The notes under the pieces were generated by a model. That model searched no databases, had not been told where the DNA came from, and saw nothing but the letters and a program-made list of their open reading frames with translations. Positions 44,879 to 53,696 of a stretch of 64,000 nt of DNA are shown piece after piece. The translations under genes and the position numbers were made by a program. The DNA is from Paludibacter sp. GTDB taxonomy: Bacteria > Bacteroidota > Bacteroidia > Bacteroidales > Paludibacteraceae. The stretch is from the NCBI GenBank assembly GCA_023666945.1, contig JAMPAY010000012.1, forward strand, positions 1 through 64,000. The letters are read 5' to 3'. Positions within the stretch are counted from its first letter, which is position 1; every line of letters starts with the position of its first letter.

Positions 44879-45046
44879 GCGATATTTTTCCAATCATCCA
44901 AAATATGGGTGGTTCGAGAGTGTGTTCTGCCTCGATGTAGGCTATCCGAAATAATAAGATTGCAAGAGGAAAAGATATTGTCGGCTAAATATGGCGAGTC
45001 GTATGGTGCATATCGTAGGAAAGTGCATCGTTACATCGGACGCCGT

Positions 45047-46075
45047 TTATAAGAGCGAGGCGATGCCTTTTTGCGTGAGTCGGGAAAGGGCATAGTCCGC
45101 CAACGATTCCTCCGCTATGATAATCTGTCCGTCATCGGGTTGCAAAGCATCGGTCTCAACCAAGAAAAAGCGAGCGTGAATACGTTGGTGCGACAACAGG
45201 TGTACCAAATCGGGGCTTTGACGCACTACCCTTCCGCTCTGCAATTGTTGCATAAGTTCATTGGCAGACAATAGATGGTCCGATTCATACAATGGAAACT
45301 CATACAGATGCTGCCAAATGTCTTTGTGTTGGCGTTGTTGAATCACCGTCCTATGATTGCAAATGTTAATGACGTAATTGAAATAGCGGTCTTTAACGCT
45401 TGTCTGCTTACTCTTTACGGGTAAGAATTGTACGGTTTGATGTGCGCATGCCAAACATGCGGAATGTAACGGACATTGTGCACAATCGGGGTTTTGCGGT
45501 GTGCATCGCAAAGCCCCCAACTCCATAATAGCCTGATTATGCAATCGCGGATTAGCACGAGAAAGCAAGGTGTCCGCCAATTGCATGAAACGCTTCTTTC
45601 CTGCAGTGCTATCAATGGGCGTTGCATCATCGTACAAGCGCGCCAATACCCGATAAACATTGCCGTCAAGCACTGCATAAGCCTGATTGTAGGCAAACGA
45701 ACAAATGGCTGCCGCAGTATAATCTCCTATCCCCTTAAGCGCGCGAACCGATGCGTAATCGCGAGGAAAAACGCCTTCGTACTGCTGCAGCACTTGTTGT
45801 GCTGCCTGATGCAGATTGCGTGCGCGGGAGTAATAGCCCAGTCCCTGCCAAAGTAGCAACACTTCATCTTCTGAAGCCGCTGCCAAATGACGTACAGTAG
45901 GAAAATGTTCGATAAAACGAAGATAGTAATCGTAGCCCTGAACCACACGTGTCTGCTGCAAAATAATTTCTGAAATCCAAATACGATAAGGGTCGTCCGT
46001 CTCACGCCACGGCAAGGCCCTTTGGTTGCGTTCATACCAATTAACCAACTGATGCTGTATATATTGTGGATTCAT
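45047..46075 (-). CDS. mutY: A/G-specific adenine DNA glycosylase
   Basis: A 342-aa base-excision enzyme that removes adenine opposite 8-oxoguanine. The N-terminus ALPWRETDDPYRIWISEIIL followed by QQTRV holds the catalytic glutamate region. The helix-hairpin-helix is VRALKGIGDYTAAAICSF with the catalytic aspartate in YAVLDGNVYRVL. The iron-sulfur cluster motif is C-x6-C-x2-C-x5-C (CTPQNPDCAQCPLHSAC). The C-terminal NUDIX-like lesion-recognition domain is present. The start at 46075 was preferred because the longer open frame (to 46201) crosses the promoter boxes at 46087-46108 and lacks family residues. Confidence 0.95.
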   Translation of the reverse strand: MNPQYIQHQLVNWYERNQRALPWRETDDPYRIWISEIILQQTRVVQGYDYYLRFIEHFPTVRHLAAASEDEVLLLWQGLGYYSRARNLHQAAQQVLQQYEGVFPRDYASVRALKGIGDYTAAAICSFAYNQAYAVLDGNVYRVLARLYDDATPIDSTAGKKRFMQLADTLLSRANPRLHNQAIMELGALRCTPQNPDCAQCPLHSACLACAHQTVQFLPVKSKQTSVKDRYFNYVINICNHRTVIQQRQHKDIWQHLYEFPLYESDHLLSANELMQQLQSGRVVRQSPDLVHLLSHQRIHARFFLVETDALQPDDGQIIIAEESLADYALSRLTQKGIASLL

Positions 46076-46086
46076 GAAAAATATAT

Positions 46087-46108
46087 TACTTTTGCGGTTG
46101 CAAAGATA
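46087..46108. promoter_or_regulatory. overlapping back-to-back promoters of mutY and the TlpA-like gene
   Basis: On the plus strand TACTTTTG (46087-46094) and on the minus strand TATCTTTG (46101-46108) both match TAnnTTTG. Their centres are 14 bp apart, so polymerase cannot occupy both at once and the two genes are probably reciprocally limited. The boxes also settle the starts of both genes. Confidence 0.6.
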
Positions 46109-46124
46109 CGCATTATTTATGAAC

Positions 46125-47186
46125 ATGAAAAAACTGACTTTATTTTCGTTGCTGCTGCCGTTCTTGATGGCGTGCAGCCCAAAGTTGGAAATTCGCGGCA
46201 CAGCAGACTCCGCTTTGAACTTAGAGGGAAAAACCGTAACGCTTTATGTAGAAACCGATACGGCTGAATTTGATGTCACATATACAAGCACTATCAGCAA
46301 CAACGCATTTGCTTTCCACCAACCTTTACCCAAACCACAAGTGGCAACCATGCGCATAGAGGATTATGGCGATGTCCATGTGGTATTGGAAGCCGGAAAA
46401 ATAGTATGCCACTTGTCACAAACCGACGATTCACAAGGTAACTTGCAGCATCATTTTGTATGCAACGGAACTGCAAACAACGATTTGCTCACAGCCTTCC
46501 AAGAAGAAAATAATCGTTTGACATCTTTGTACGAAGCAACTACCGACAGTACGGAAAAAGCATCGTTAGAAACACTCTATATCGATTTTGTGTCCGAATT
46601 TATTCTTGAGCATATCAATACATTGGTTTCCAACTATCTGTTTACGCAAAGTTATTGGTTGTTCGATTCGGAGCAATGCGAACAAATTTTGTCCCGGTTG
46701 ACAGATGAAAGTATGAGTTATGGTACAATTCCTCGTATCTACGAATCCTGGACTGCCACCAAAGCGACATCCGCAGGATGTCCTTATATCGATTTTTCGC
46801 TTCCTACAACCAATGGCGATACCTTAAGTTTGTCCTCAATAGTGGGCAACACACCTTATATATTAGTCGATTTTTGGGCATCTTGGTGCGGTCCGTGTCG
46901 TGCTTCAATGCCCCAAATGTGCGATTTATATGCCCGCTATGCTGATGTATTGCAAATTTTAGGTGTATCTTTAGATGCCGATGCTGCCGCTTGGCAAAAT
47001 GCCATAGACAAATTCGGACTTAAATGGCTACATGTAAACAATTTGCGAGGATGGCGTTCGGAGCCTGTAGTGCGTTATGGTGTAAATGCAATACCTGCAA
47101 CCGTATTAATTGACAATCAGGGAATTATAGTAGGGCGCAATTTGTCGTTCCAAGAATTGGAAACTATTCTAAGTGCCACAAAATAA
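46125..47186 (+). CDS. TlpA-like thioredoxin-fold lipoprotein (DUF4369/AhpC-TSA type)
   Basis: A 353-aa lipoprotein. The signal peptide MKKLTLFSLLLPFLMACSPK has lipobox FLMAC with Cys17. Residues 20-110 form a beta-rich DUF4369-like N-terminal domain (EIRGTADSALNLEGKTVTLY). Residues 120-220 are helical. The thioredoxin-like domain starts at about 225, with the redox motif ILVDFWASWCGPCRASMPQM (CGPC at about 256), and ends with the cis-proline segment VNAIPATVLIDNQGII. It probably works in the periplasm on disulfides. The start at 46125 gives the lipoprotein signal; the longer frame adds 17 unsupported residues. Confidence 0.88.
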   Translation: MKKLTLFSLLLPFLMACSPKLEIRGTADSALNLEGKTVTLYVETDTAEFDVTYTSTISNNAFAFHQPLPKPQVATMRIEDYGDVHVVLEAGKIVCHLSQTDDSQGNLQHHFVCNGTANNDLLTAFQEENNRLTSLYEATTDSTEKASLETLYIDFVSEFILEHINTLVSNYLFTQSYWLFDSEQCEQILSRLTDESMSYGTIPRIYESWTATKATSAGCPYIDFSLPTTNGDTLSLSSIVGNTPYILVDFWASWCGPCRASMPQMCDLYARYADVLQILGVSLDADAAAWQNAIDKFGLKWLHVNNLRGWRSEPVVRYGVNAIPATVLIDNQGIIVGRNLSFQELETILSATK

Positions 47187-47249
47187 GTTTCATGGCACTT
47201 TTTAGCGCAACTTTTTCGTTAAAAGTTTGCCAGACTCAAAAACTTTGCT

Positions 47250-47257
47250 TAATTTTG
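47250..47257 (+). promoter_or_regulatory. promoter -7 box of the HU gene
   Basis: TAATTTTG matches TAnnTTTG, 86 nt before the HU start codon. Confidence 0.6.
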
Positions 47258-47343
47258 CACTCGCTTTTCGCCTGATTCTGGCAGGTGCATGAAAGGGCGG
47301 ATTGAATAAGTGAATACATAAACTATAAAATAGCATCATTAAA

Positions 47344-47616
47344 ATGACAAAAGCAGAACTTGTTAATCAAATCGCATCGCAGACGGGTTACGACAGAGTA
47401 ACTATTCTGAATGTTGTTGAGTCGTTTATGAGCAATGTTAAAGACTCGGTGTGCGCAGGTGAAGCCGTTTACCTCCGCGGTTTCGGTTCTTTTATTACGA
47501 AAGTACGTAAAGAGAAAATTGCTCGCAATATTTCAGCAAAAACGACCATTGTGGTTCCGGAACACAAAATCCCGGCCTTCAAACCTTCAAAAGAATTTGT
47601 AAAAACAATTAAATAA
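47344..47616 (+). CDS. HU family DNA-binding protein
   Basis: A 90-aa nucleoid protein. TKAELVNQIASQTGYDRVTI and VVESFMSNVKDSVCAGEAVY form the helical base, and RGFGSFITKVRKEKIARNIS enters the DNA-binding arm. The usual arm-tip proline region (RNPxTG in E. coli) reads AKTTIVVPEHKIPAFKPSKE, so it is a divergent form of the arm. Length matches HU (90 aa). A tiny basic ORF follows 8 nt after the stop, and both precede one terminator, suggesting a shared transcript. Confidence 0.93.
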   Translation: MTKAELVNQIASQTGYDRVTILNVVESFMSNVKDSVCAGEAVYLRGFGSFITKVRKEKIARNISAKTTIVVPEHKIPAFKPSKEFVKTIK

Positions 47617-47624
47617 TTACGACA

Positions 47625-47714
47625 ATGCCAAACGGTAAGAAACACAAAAGACATAAGATGTCTACTCACAAACGTAAAAAACGTTTGCGCAAGAACCGCC
47701 ATAAGAAGAAATAA
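47625..47714 (+). CDS. 29-aa AURKAIP1/COX24-like basic peptide
   Basis: MPNGKKHKRHKMSTHKRKKR plus LRKNRHKKK is almost entirely Lys, Arg and His. This matches the AURKAIP1/COX24 mini-protein family, related to mitochondrial ribosomal protein mS38, and it is known from Bacteroidota. The composition fits an rRNA-binding tail embedded in the ribosome. The position 8 nt after HU is unusual for a ribosomal protein but common in this phylum as an annotated pair, as far as I recall. A role in the small subunit is inferred from homology, not shown here. Confidence 0.82.
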   Translation: MPNGKKHKRHKMSTHKRKKRLRKNRHKKK

Positions 47715-47734
47715 GGCGGAAAGTTAACCGATTG

Positions 47735-47784
47735 AAAACAAACTTGGATTACTCTCCGTAGGAATCGCGAGTTTGTTTTTATTT
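47735..47784 (+). terminator. terminator of the HU transcript
   Basis: AAAACAAACT (47735-47744) pairs with AGTTTGTTTT (47770-47779), followed by further T/A. The loop of 25 nt is long, so strength is uncertain. Confidence 0.6.
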
Positions 47785-47863
47785 ATAAACCTGTCTTGCC
47801 AATTAGTAACAACTATTTCGGGCGCGATTAGTGATGGGCGAGACTTAAAATGTTAATAAAATA

Positions 47864-49426
47864 GTGAAAAGTGAATTAGTAGTAGATGTTCAACCTACGG
47901 AAATTTCGGTGGCACTATTGGAAGATGACCGATTGTCGGAAATCAATCGCTACAAACGCGAGAAGACTTTTGCTGTCGGTAATATCTACCTTGGTAAGGT
48001 AAAAAAAGTAATGCCTGCGCTAAATGCCGTATTCGTAGATGTTGGTTACGAAAAAGACGCTTTTCTTCACTATCTTGATTTGGGAGCCGGTTTTTTACGT
48101 TTGAACGGATTTACACAATCGGTGCTCACCGATGGACAAAAAAAAGCGTCCATGAGCAAGTTCCTTTCACAACCGGAAGTGGGAAAAGAAGGGCGGATAG
48201 CCGATTTCCTCACTACCGGACAAGAGATATTGGTTCAGGTATCAAAAGAACCCATCAACACAAAAGGACCGCGGTTGACAGCCGAAATTTCATTGGCAGG
48301 CCGCAATATGGTGCTAATTCCTTTTGCCGAAAAGGTGATGGTATCTAACAAAATCAAATCCGAATCAGAAAGGAGTCGCTTACGCCAATTGGTACAAAGC
48401 ATCAAACCCAACGGATTCGGTGTTATTGTGCGGACGGTGGCAGAAGGCAAACGAGTAGCAGAATTGGATGGCGAACTCAAATTGCTATCTAAACGTTGGG
48501 AAGAAACAGTTGCAAAACTTCAGCCTAACAAAGGGGCAACATTGGTTTCGGAAGAAATCGGACGCGCCATCGGCATCATACGCGACGTTTTCAATCCTAC
48601 GTTCTGTAACATTCAGGTAAACGACGAAGATGTTTGCAACGAGATTCGTACCTATGTAGAACTGATTGCTCCCGAATGTGCTGATATAGTGCATCTTTAC
48701 AATGGAACTCAGCCGGTGTTTGACAACTTTAACGTAACCCGACAAATGAAAACGGGTTTGGGACGCACCGTAAGTTTCAAGAATGGAGGCTATCTCATCA
48801 TCGAACGGACGGAAGCACTTTTTTCCATCGATGTCAATAGTGGCAGCAAAAAACAAGGCGATGACCAAGAAGAAAATGCCTTCAATGTAAATATGCTGGC
48901 AGCTGAAGAGATTGTACACCAATTGCGCTTACGCGATATAGGCGGAATTATTATAATCGACTTTATCGACCTCTCCAAAGCGGAACATCGCCAAGCACTC
49001 TATGAGCACATGGTAAAACTTATGGGACTTGATAGAGCAAAACACAATGTGTTGCCACTCTCGAAGTTCGGCCTTATGCAAATAACACGTCAACGCGTGC
49101 GCCCCGCTGTGGAAGTGGATTTGCGAGAGGTATGCCCAACGTGTTTGGGAAAAGGAAAAATTCAGCCGTCGTTACTCTTTACCGATACACTGGAAGAGGA
49201 AATCGAGGCTTATACAGGGAAGTTCGGAAAGAATATATATTTGTATGTGCATCCCTATGTATTTGCGTATGCCGACCGAGGATTACTCTCGTCGTTACGC
49301 AGCAAATGGAAACGAAAGTTCGGAGTAAAACTCATACCCGACCAGCAATTAGGACTGCTGCAATATCGTTTTACAGATACAAAGAAAAACGAACTGACAA
49401 TAACTGAAGATAGTAAGAAAAAATAA
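47864..49426 (+). CDS. rng: ribonuclease G / E family endoribonuclease
   Basis: A 520-aa RNase G-type enzyme that processes rRNA and degrades mRNA. The N-terminal S1 domain includes RYKREKTFAVGNIYLGKVKK and NAVFVDVGYEKDAFLHYLDL. The catalytic part holds RTEALFSIDVNSGSKK with the metal-binding aspartate, and GGIIIIDFIDLSKAEHRQAL with the second. A C-x2-C zinc-link motif, CPTCLGKG, lies at about 424. There is no C-terminal RNase E scaffold. The start is a GTG at 47864. A 38-bp piece of this gene (47936-47973, codons for SEINRYKREKTFA) recurs in tandem at 59780-59914. The terminator at 49445-49480 follows. Confidence 0.95.
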   Translation: MKSELVVDVQPTEISVALLEDDRLSEINRYKREKTFAVGNIYLGKVKKVMPALNAVFVDVGYEKDAFLHYLDLGAGFLRLNGFTQSVLTDGQKKASMSKFLSQPEVGKEGRIADFLTTGQEILVQVSKEPINTKGPRLTAEISLAGRNMVLIPFAEKVMVSNKIKSESERSRLRQLVQSIKPNGFGVIVRTVAEGKRVAELDGELKLLSKRWEETVAKLQPNKGATLVSEEIGRAIGIIRDVFNPTFCNIQVNDEDVCNEIRTYVELIAPECADIVHLYNGTQPVFDNFNVTRQMKTGLGRTVSFKNGGYLIIERTEALFSIDVNSGSKKQGDDQEENAFNVNMLAAEEIVHQLRLRDIGGIIIIDFIDLSKAEHRQALYEHMVKLMGLDRAKHNVLPLSKFGLMQITRQRVRPAVEVDLREVCPTCLGKGKIQPSLLFTDTLEEEIEAYTGKFGKNIYLYVHPYVFAYADRGLLSSLRSKWKRKFGVKLIPDQQLGLLQYRFTDTKKNELTITEDSKKK

Positions 49427-49444
49427 ATGTCTTTTTCTTAATGC

Positions 49445-49480
49445 AAAGAGGATGCTCCCTATCGGAGTATCCTCTTTTTT
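49445..49480 (+). terminator. rho-independent terminator of rng
   Basis: AAAGAGGATGCTCC (49445-49458) pairs with GGAGTATCCTCTTT (49464-49477) with one G-T wobble, followed by a T tract. Confidence 0.9.
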
Positions 49481-49579
49481 ATAAACCTACTCGCCCTACA
49501 TTCTCCTATTGGCAAAAACCATGTATAGCGTAGAGAGTAAGAAACCTGTTGTGTATTTTCTACTTTGAAAAAAATATAG

Positions 49580-49653
49580 TACCTTTGCAAAGCGAAAAAA
49601 GTGTGGCAGAAACACTCTTTGACTGAATCTGTACCTGCTACTTCTTTCGCTTT
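49580..49653 (+). promoter_or_regulatory. lysS promoter and structured leader
   Basis: TACCTTTG (49580-49587) matches TAnnTTTG. The leader that follows can fold: AAAGCGAAA (49589-49597) with TTTCGCTTT (49645-49653), enclosing a smaller GTGT/ACAC hairpin (49601-49615). It lies 30 nt before the lysS start. Such a folded leader could affect stability or translation; no known riboswitch is recognised. Confidence 0.55.
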
Positions 49654-49681
49654 TAGATTGAAAAATAATTAGATATACAAT

Positions 49682-51181
49682 ATGGAACTTTCAGAACAGG
49701 AATTGATAAGGCGACAAAGCCTTCAGTCGATGCGCGAGATAGGTATAGACCCCTACCCTGCGCAAGAGTATGTGGTCACCGGTTATTCTGCAGATATTAA
49801 GCAGCAATTCACCGATGAAACATCAGGAAAGGAAGTGACGGTAGCAGGACGTCTGATGTCACGCCGTATTATGGGGAAAGCCTCTTTTATCGAGTTGCAA
49901 GACTCCAAAGGACGCATTCAAGTCTATGTGTCGCGCGATGATATTGCCACCGAAGCACATCCCGATATGTACAATGTCGTGTTCAAAAAACTATTGGATA
50001 TTGGCGACTTCATCGGCATCAAAGGTTTCGTCTTCCGTACACAAACAGGCGAAATATCCATTCATGCACAAGAACTGACCGTATTGGCAAAATCCTTGCG
50101 CCCGTTGCCTATTGTCAAATACCGAGACGGAGTGGCATACGATAAGTTTGACAATCCCGAGTTACGCTATCGTCAACGCTATGTAGACCTTATTGTCAAC
50201 GATGGAGTAAAAGATACATTCCTTAAACGTGCCACTGTCTTGCGTACATTGCGCAATTTGTTGGATGCAGAAGGCTATACCGAAGTCGAAACACCCACTT
50301 TGCAAAACATTGCTGGTGGTGCTTCGGCAAGACCATTCATCACACATTTCAACGCATTGGATGTCGAAATGTATATGCGTATCGCAACCGAACTCTACCT
50401 CAAACGACTCATCGTAGGAGGTTTCGAAGGCGTTTACGAAATCGGAAAGAATTTCCGCAACGAAGGTATGGATCGCACACACAATCCCGAATTCACTTGT
50501 ATGGAACTCTATGTACAGTACAAGGACTATAACTGGATGATGTCGTTTACCGAACAATTGCTCGAAAAAATCTGTATTGCCGTCAATGGGTCTACCGAAA
50601 CTGTTATCGATGGCAAAACCATCAGTTTCAAGGCACCCTATCGCCGTTTACCCATATTGGAGGCTATACAAGAAAAAACAGGCTACGACCTGAACGATAA
50701 AACGGAAGACGAAATACGTGATATTTGCCACACACTCCATGTCGAGGTAGAACCTTCTTGGGGAAAAGGAAAGATGATCGATGAATTGTTTGGCGAATTT
50801 TGCGAAGGTACATTCATTCAGCCTACATTTATCATCGACTATCCCGTCGAAATGTCGCCGCTTACAAAAATGCACCGTTCCAAACCCGGATTAACCGAAC
50901 GTTTCGAACTGATGGTAAACGGAAAAGAGTTGGCAAATGCCTACTCCGAACTCAACGACCCCATCGACCAGGAAGAACGGTTCAAAGAACAAATGCGTCT
51001 GGCCGATAAGGGAGACGAAGAGGCCATGATTATTGACCAAGATTTCTTGCGGGCATTGCAATTCGGAATGCCTCCTACATCGGGTATTGGTATCGGTATC
51101 GACCGACTCGTAATGCTCATGACGGGACAAACCGCTATTCAAGAAGTATTGCTCTTCCCACAAATGAAACGCGAACAATAA
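49682..51181 (+). CDS. lysS: lysyl-tRNA synthetase, class II
   Basis: A 499-aa aminoacyl-tRNA synthetase. The N-terminal anticodon-binding OB fold includes VTVAGRLMSRRIMGKASFIE and LQDSKGRIQVYVSRDD. Motif 2 is in IGKNFRNEGMDRTHNPEFTC followed by MELYVQY, and motif 3 is GMPPTSGIGIGIDRLVMLMT. Length is near the E. coli enzyme (505 aa) and shorter than several Bacteroides LysS proteins that carry a C-terminal extension. It heads a lysS-gpsA-pgi run with gaps of 24 and 27 bp. Confidence 0.97.
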   Translation: MELSEQELIRRQSLQSMREIGIDPYPAQEYVVTGYSADIKQQFTDETSGKEVTVAGRLMSRRIMGKASFIELQDSKGRIQVYVSRDDIATEAHPDMYNVVFKKLLDIGDFIGIKGFVFRTQTGEISIHAQELTVLAKSLRPLPIVKYRDGVAYDKFDNPELRYRQRYVDLIVNDGVKDTFLKRATVLRTLRNLLDAEGYTEVETPTLQNIAGGASARPFITHFNALDVEMYMRIATELYLKRLIVGGFEGVYEIGKNFRNEGMDRTHNPEFTCMELYVQYKDYNWMMSFTEQLLEKICIAVNGSTETVIDGKTISFKAPYRRLPILEAIQEKTGYDLNDKTEDEIRDICHTLHVEVEPSWGKGKMIDELFGEFCEGTFIQPTFIIDYPVEMSPLTKMHRSKPGLTERFELMVNGKELANAYSELNDPIDQEERFKEQMRLADKGDEEAMIIDQDFLRALQFGMPPTSGIGIGIDRLVMLMTGQTAIQEVLLFPQMKREQ

Positions 51182-51205
51182 TCTTTTCCAACCAAAATCA
51201 AATAT

Positions 51206-52234
51206 ATGACCACGGTTACACAACGTACGGCTGCAACGCCTATGCTGCAACGCCGAATTGCCATTCTCGGAAGTGGCAGTTGGGCTACGGCTTTGGCGAA
51301 AATTGTGCTGTATAATGTCGCAGAAATCAATTGGTTCATGCGCCGACAAGAAAAAATCGAGGAGTTTATCCAATTAGGAAAAAACCCCTCCTACTTGTCC
51401 GCTGCAAGTTTCGATACTTCACGCATACATTTCACAAGCGACATCAACCAAGTGGTAAGCACATCCGATGTACTTATCATTGCCATCCCATCACCCTACG
51501 TAAAGTCTACACTCAAAAAACTGCGCCGCAGCATACGAGGAAAAATTGTTATCTCTGCCGTTAAAGGAATGGTAGCCGAAGATAATATGATTATCACCGA
51601 CTACATACACGAACGATACTCTGTGCCTGTTTCACAATTGGGAGTCGTGGCAGGACCATGCCATGCCGAAGAAGTGGCGTTAGAGCGACTCAGTTACCTC
51701 ACCATCGGATGCATCGATCGCGAACAAGCACGCGATATGGCAAAACTCTTTACCACACCGTTCGTACACACTACCGTTAGCGAAGATATATGGGGCTTGG
51801 AATACTCTTCCATAATGAAGAATATCTACTCTATCGCGGCAGGTATCTGCCACGGATTAAAGTATGGCGACAACTTTATCTCGGTCTTGCTATCCAATGC
51901 CATTCAAGAAATCGCACGATTTGCTACCGCCACCTACCCCATGCACCGCGATATAAGCGATTCTGCCTATCTCGGCGATTTGCTGGTCACAAGCTACTCA
52001 CGCTTCTCGCGCAACCGACAATTTGGAGCCATGATTGCAATGAGCTACAGTGTACAAGCCGCACAAGTAGAAATGGAAATGGTCGCTGAAGGATACTACG
52101 GAACAAAGTGTATTCACCAACTCAACGAACGCTACCACGTGTCATTGCCTATTGTCGATGCCGTCTACGATATTTTGTATCGGCAGCAATCCCCCATACT
52201 GGTCATTCAAGAACTTACTACCAAACTAATGTAA
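51206..52234 (+). CDS. gpsA: NAD(P)H-dependent glycerol-3-phosphate dehydrogenase
   Basis: A 342-aa enzyme producing sn-glycerol 3-phosphate for phospholipids. The nucleotide-binding loop is IAILGSGSWATALAKIVL (about residue 18). The catalytic lysine lies in KIVISAVKGMVAEDNMIITD, and substrate binding in VVAGPCHAEEVALERLSYL. The second lysine helix region is SSIMKNIYSIAAGICHGLKY. The start at 51206 includes about 10 extra N-terminal residues; an ATG at 51241 is an alternative. It lies between lysS and pgi on the same strand. Confidence 0.94.
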   Translation: MTTVTQRTAATPMLQRRIAILGSGSWATALAKIVLYNVAEINWFMRRQEKIEEFIQLGKNPSYLSAASFDTSRIHFTSDINQVVSTSDVLIIAIPSPYVKSTLKKLRRSIRGKIVISAVKGMVAEDNMIITDYIHERYSVPVSQLGVVAGPCHAEEVALERLSYLTIGCIDREQARDMAKLFTTPFVHTTVSEDIWGLEYSSIMKNIYSIAAGICHGLKYGDNFISVLLSNAIQEIARFATATYPMHRDISDSAYLGDLLVTSYSRFSRNRQFGAMIAMSYSVQAAQVEMEMVAEGYYGTKCIHQLNERYHVSLPIVDAVYDILYRQQSPILVIQELTTKLM

Positions 52235-52261
52235 TAGAATAACAACTAACTTTTAACCACA

Positions 52262-53590
52262 ATGGATATACAGTTAAACTACACGAAAGCCGTTACACAT
52301 ACCGAGGTAATGGCTTACAAAGAACAGGTGGCACAAGCACAACAAATGTTGCATAACGGCACCGGCAAAGGAAACGATTTCTTAGGATGGCTCAACTTGC
52401 CCGCAGAAATAACACAAGAACACCTTACCGACGTAATCGAAACGGCAGAACAACTGCGCAGCAAATGCCAAATTATTGTCGTTATTGGTATTGGTGGGTC
52501 CTATCTGGGCGCGAAAGCAGTTATCGACGCACTCAATAACTCATTCGCATGGATGAACAGCCAACAAACACAAATCGTTTATGCAGGACAAAACATCGGA
52601 GAAGACTATCTCTACGAATTGCAAGAACTGCTCAAAGATAAAAAATTCGGTATCATTTGCATCAGCAAATCTGGTACCACTACCGAACCAGCTTTGGCGT
52701 TCCGACTCCTCAAAACACAATTGGAAAAGCAAGTGGGAAAAACGGCTGCACAAGAACGCATCGTATGCATCACCGATAAGGCACGCGGAGCATTGCGCAC
52801 GCTCGCAACACAAGAAGGATACAAAACCTTTGTTATCGAAGACAACATCGGTGGACGCTATTCCGTCTTGTCACCCGTCGGACTCCTTCCCATCGCATGT
52901 GCAGGATTCGATATCCGCAAATTGGTCGAAGGTGCTCTACGCATGCAACAAGTGTGCGGAATCGATACTCCGTTCGAAGAAAACCCTGCCGCATTGTACG
53001 CTGCTGCACGAAACGTACTGTATAACAACGGTAAGAAAGTCGAAATGCTTGTCAACTTCCACCCCAAATTGCACTACGTAGCCGAATGGTGGAAACAACT
53101 CTACGGAGAATCCGAAGGAAAAGAAAACAAAGGTATCTTCCCATCTTCTGCCGATTTTACTACCGACTTGCATAGCATGGGACAATACATACAAGAGGGC
53201 GAACGTATACTCTTCGAAACGGTCATCTCCGTTGCCAAACAAAACTATCGGGTCGATTTCCCGCACGATGACGCCAACTTGGACGGACTCAACTTCTTGG
53301 CAGGAAAGCGTGTCGACGAAGTCAACAAAATGGCGGAACTCGGAACCATGTTAGCACACGTCGACGGGGGCGTACCTAACATCAAAGTCGAAATGCCCGA
53401 ACTCAATGAATACTATCTGGGAGAAATCATCTATTTCTTCGAGAAAGCATGCGGCATCAGCGGATACCTCTTGGGAGTCAATCCGTTCAACCAACCCGGT
53501 GTGGAAGCCTACAAGAAAAACATGTTTGCTTTGCTCGACAAACCAGGATACGAAGCCGAAAGCGAGGCCATACGCAAACGCTTGCAATAA
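52262..53590 (+). CDS. pgi: glucose-6-phosphate isomerase
   Basis: A 442-aa glycolytic enzyme interconverting glucose 6-phosphate and fructose 6-phosphate. It is the short bacterial form, about 100 residues shorter than the E. coli enzyme. [41 protein letters not shown] and the catalytic-site [19 protein letters not shown] are present, with the C-terminal [20 protein letters not shown] and YKKNMFALL motifs closing the site. Last gene of the lysS-gpsA-pgi run, ended by a hairpin terminator at 53621-53654. Confidence 0.97.
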   Translation: MDIQLNYTKAVTHTEVMAYKEQVAQAQQMLHNGTGKGNDFLGWLNLPAEITQEHLTDVIETAEQLRSKCQIIVVIGIGGSYLGAKAVIDALNNSFAWMNSQQTQIVYAGQNIGEDYLYELQELLKDKKFGIICISKSGTTTEPALAFRLLKTQLEKQVGKTAAQERIVCITDKARGALRTLATQEGYKTFVIEDNIGGRYSVLSPVGLLPIACAGFDIRKLVEGALRMQQVCGIDTPFEENPAALYAAARNVLYNNGKKVEMLVNFHPKLHYVAEWWKQLYGESEGKENKGIFPSSADFTTDLHSMGQYIQEGERILFETVISVAKQNYRVDFPHDDANLDGLNFLAGKRVDEVNKMAELGTMLAHVDGGVPNIKVEMPELNEYYLGEIIYFFEKACGISGYLLGVNPFNQPGVEAYKKNMFALLDKPGYEAESEAIRKRLQ

Positions 53591-53620
53591 CGTTACAACC
53601 TACATATTGCAACCATACAA

Positions 53621-53654
53621 AAATAGCGGACACCTCTCACAGTGTCCGCTATTT
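53621..53654. terminator. bidirectional terminator after pgi
   Basis: AAATAGCGGACAC (53621-53633) pairs with GTGTCCGCTATTT (53642-53654); loop of 8 nt. It lies between convergent genes. Confidence 0.88.
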
Positions 53655-53696
53655 GTATCTTATTCTATAGAAAACGAAATTACCTATCAGCACATT

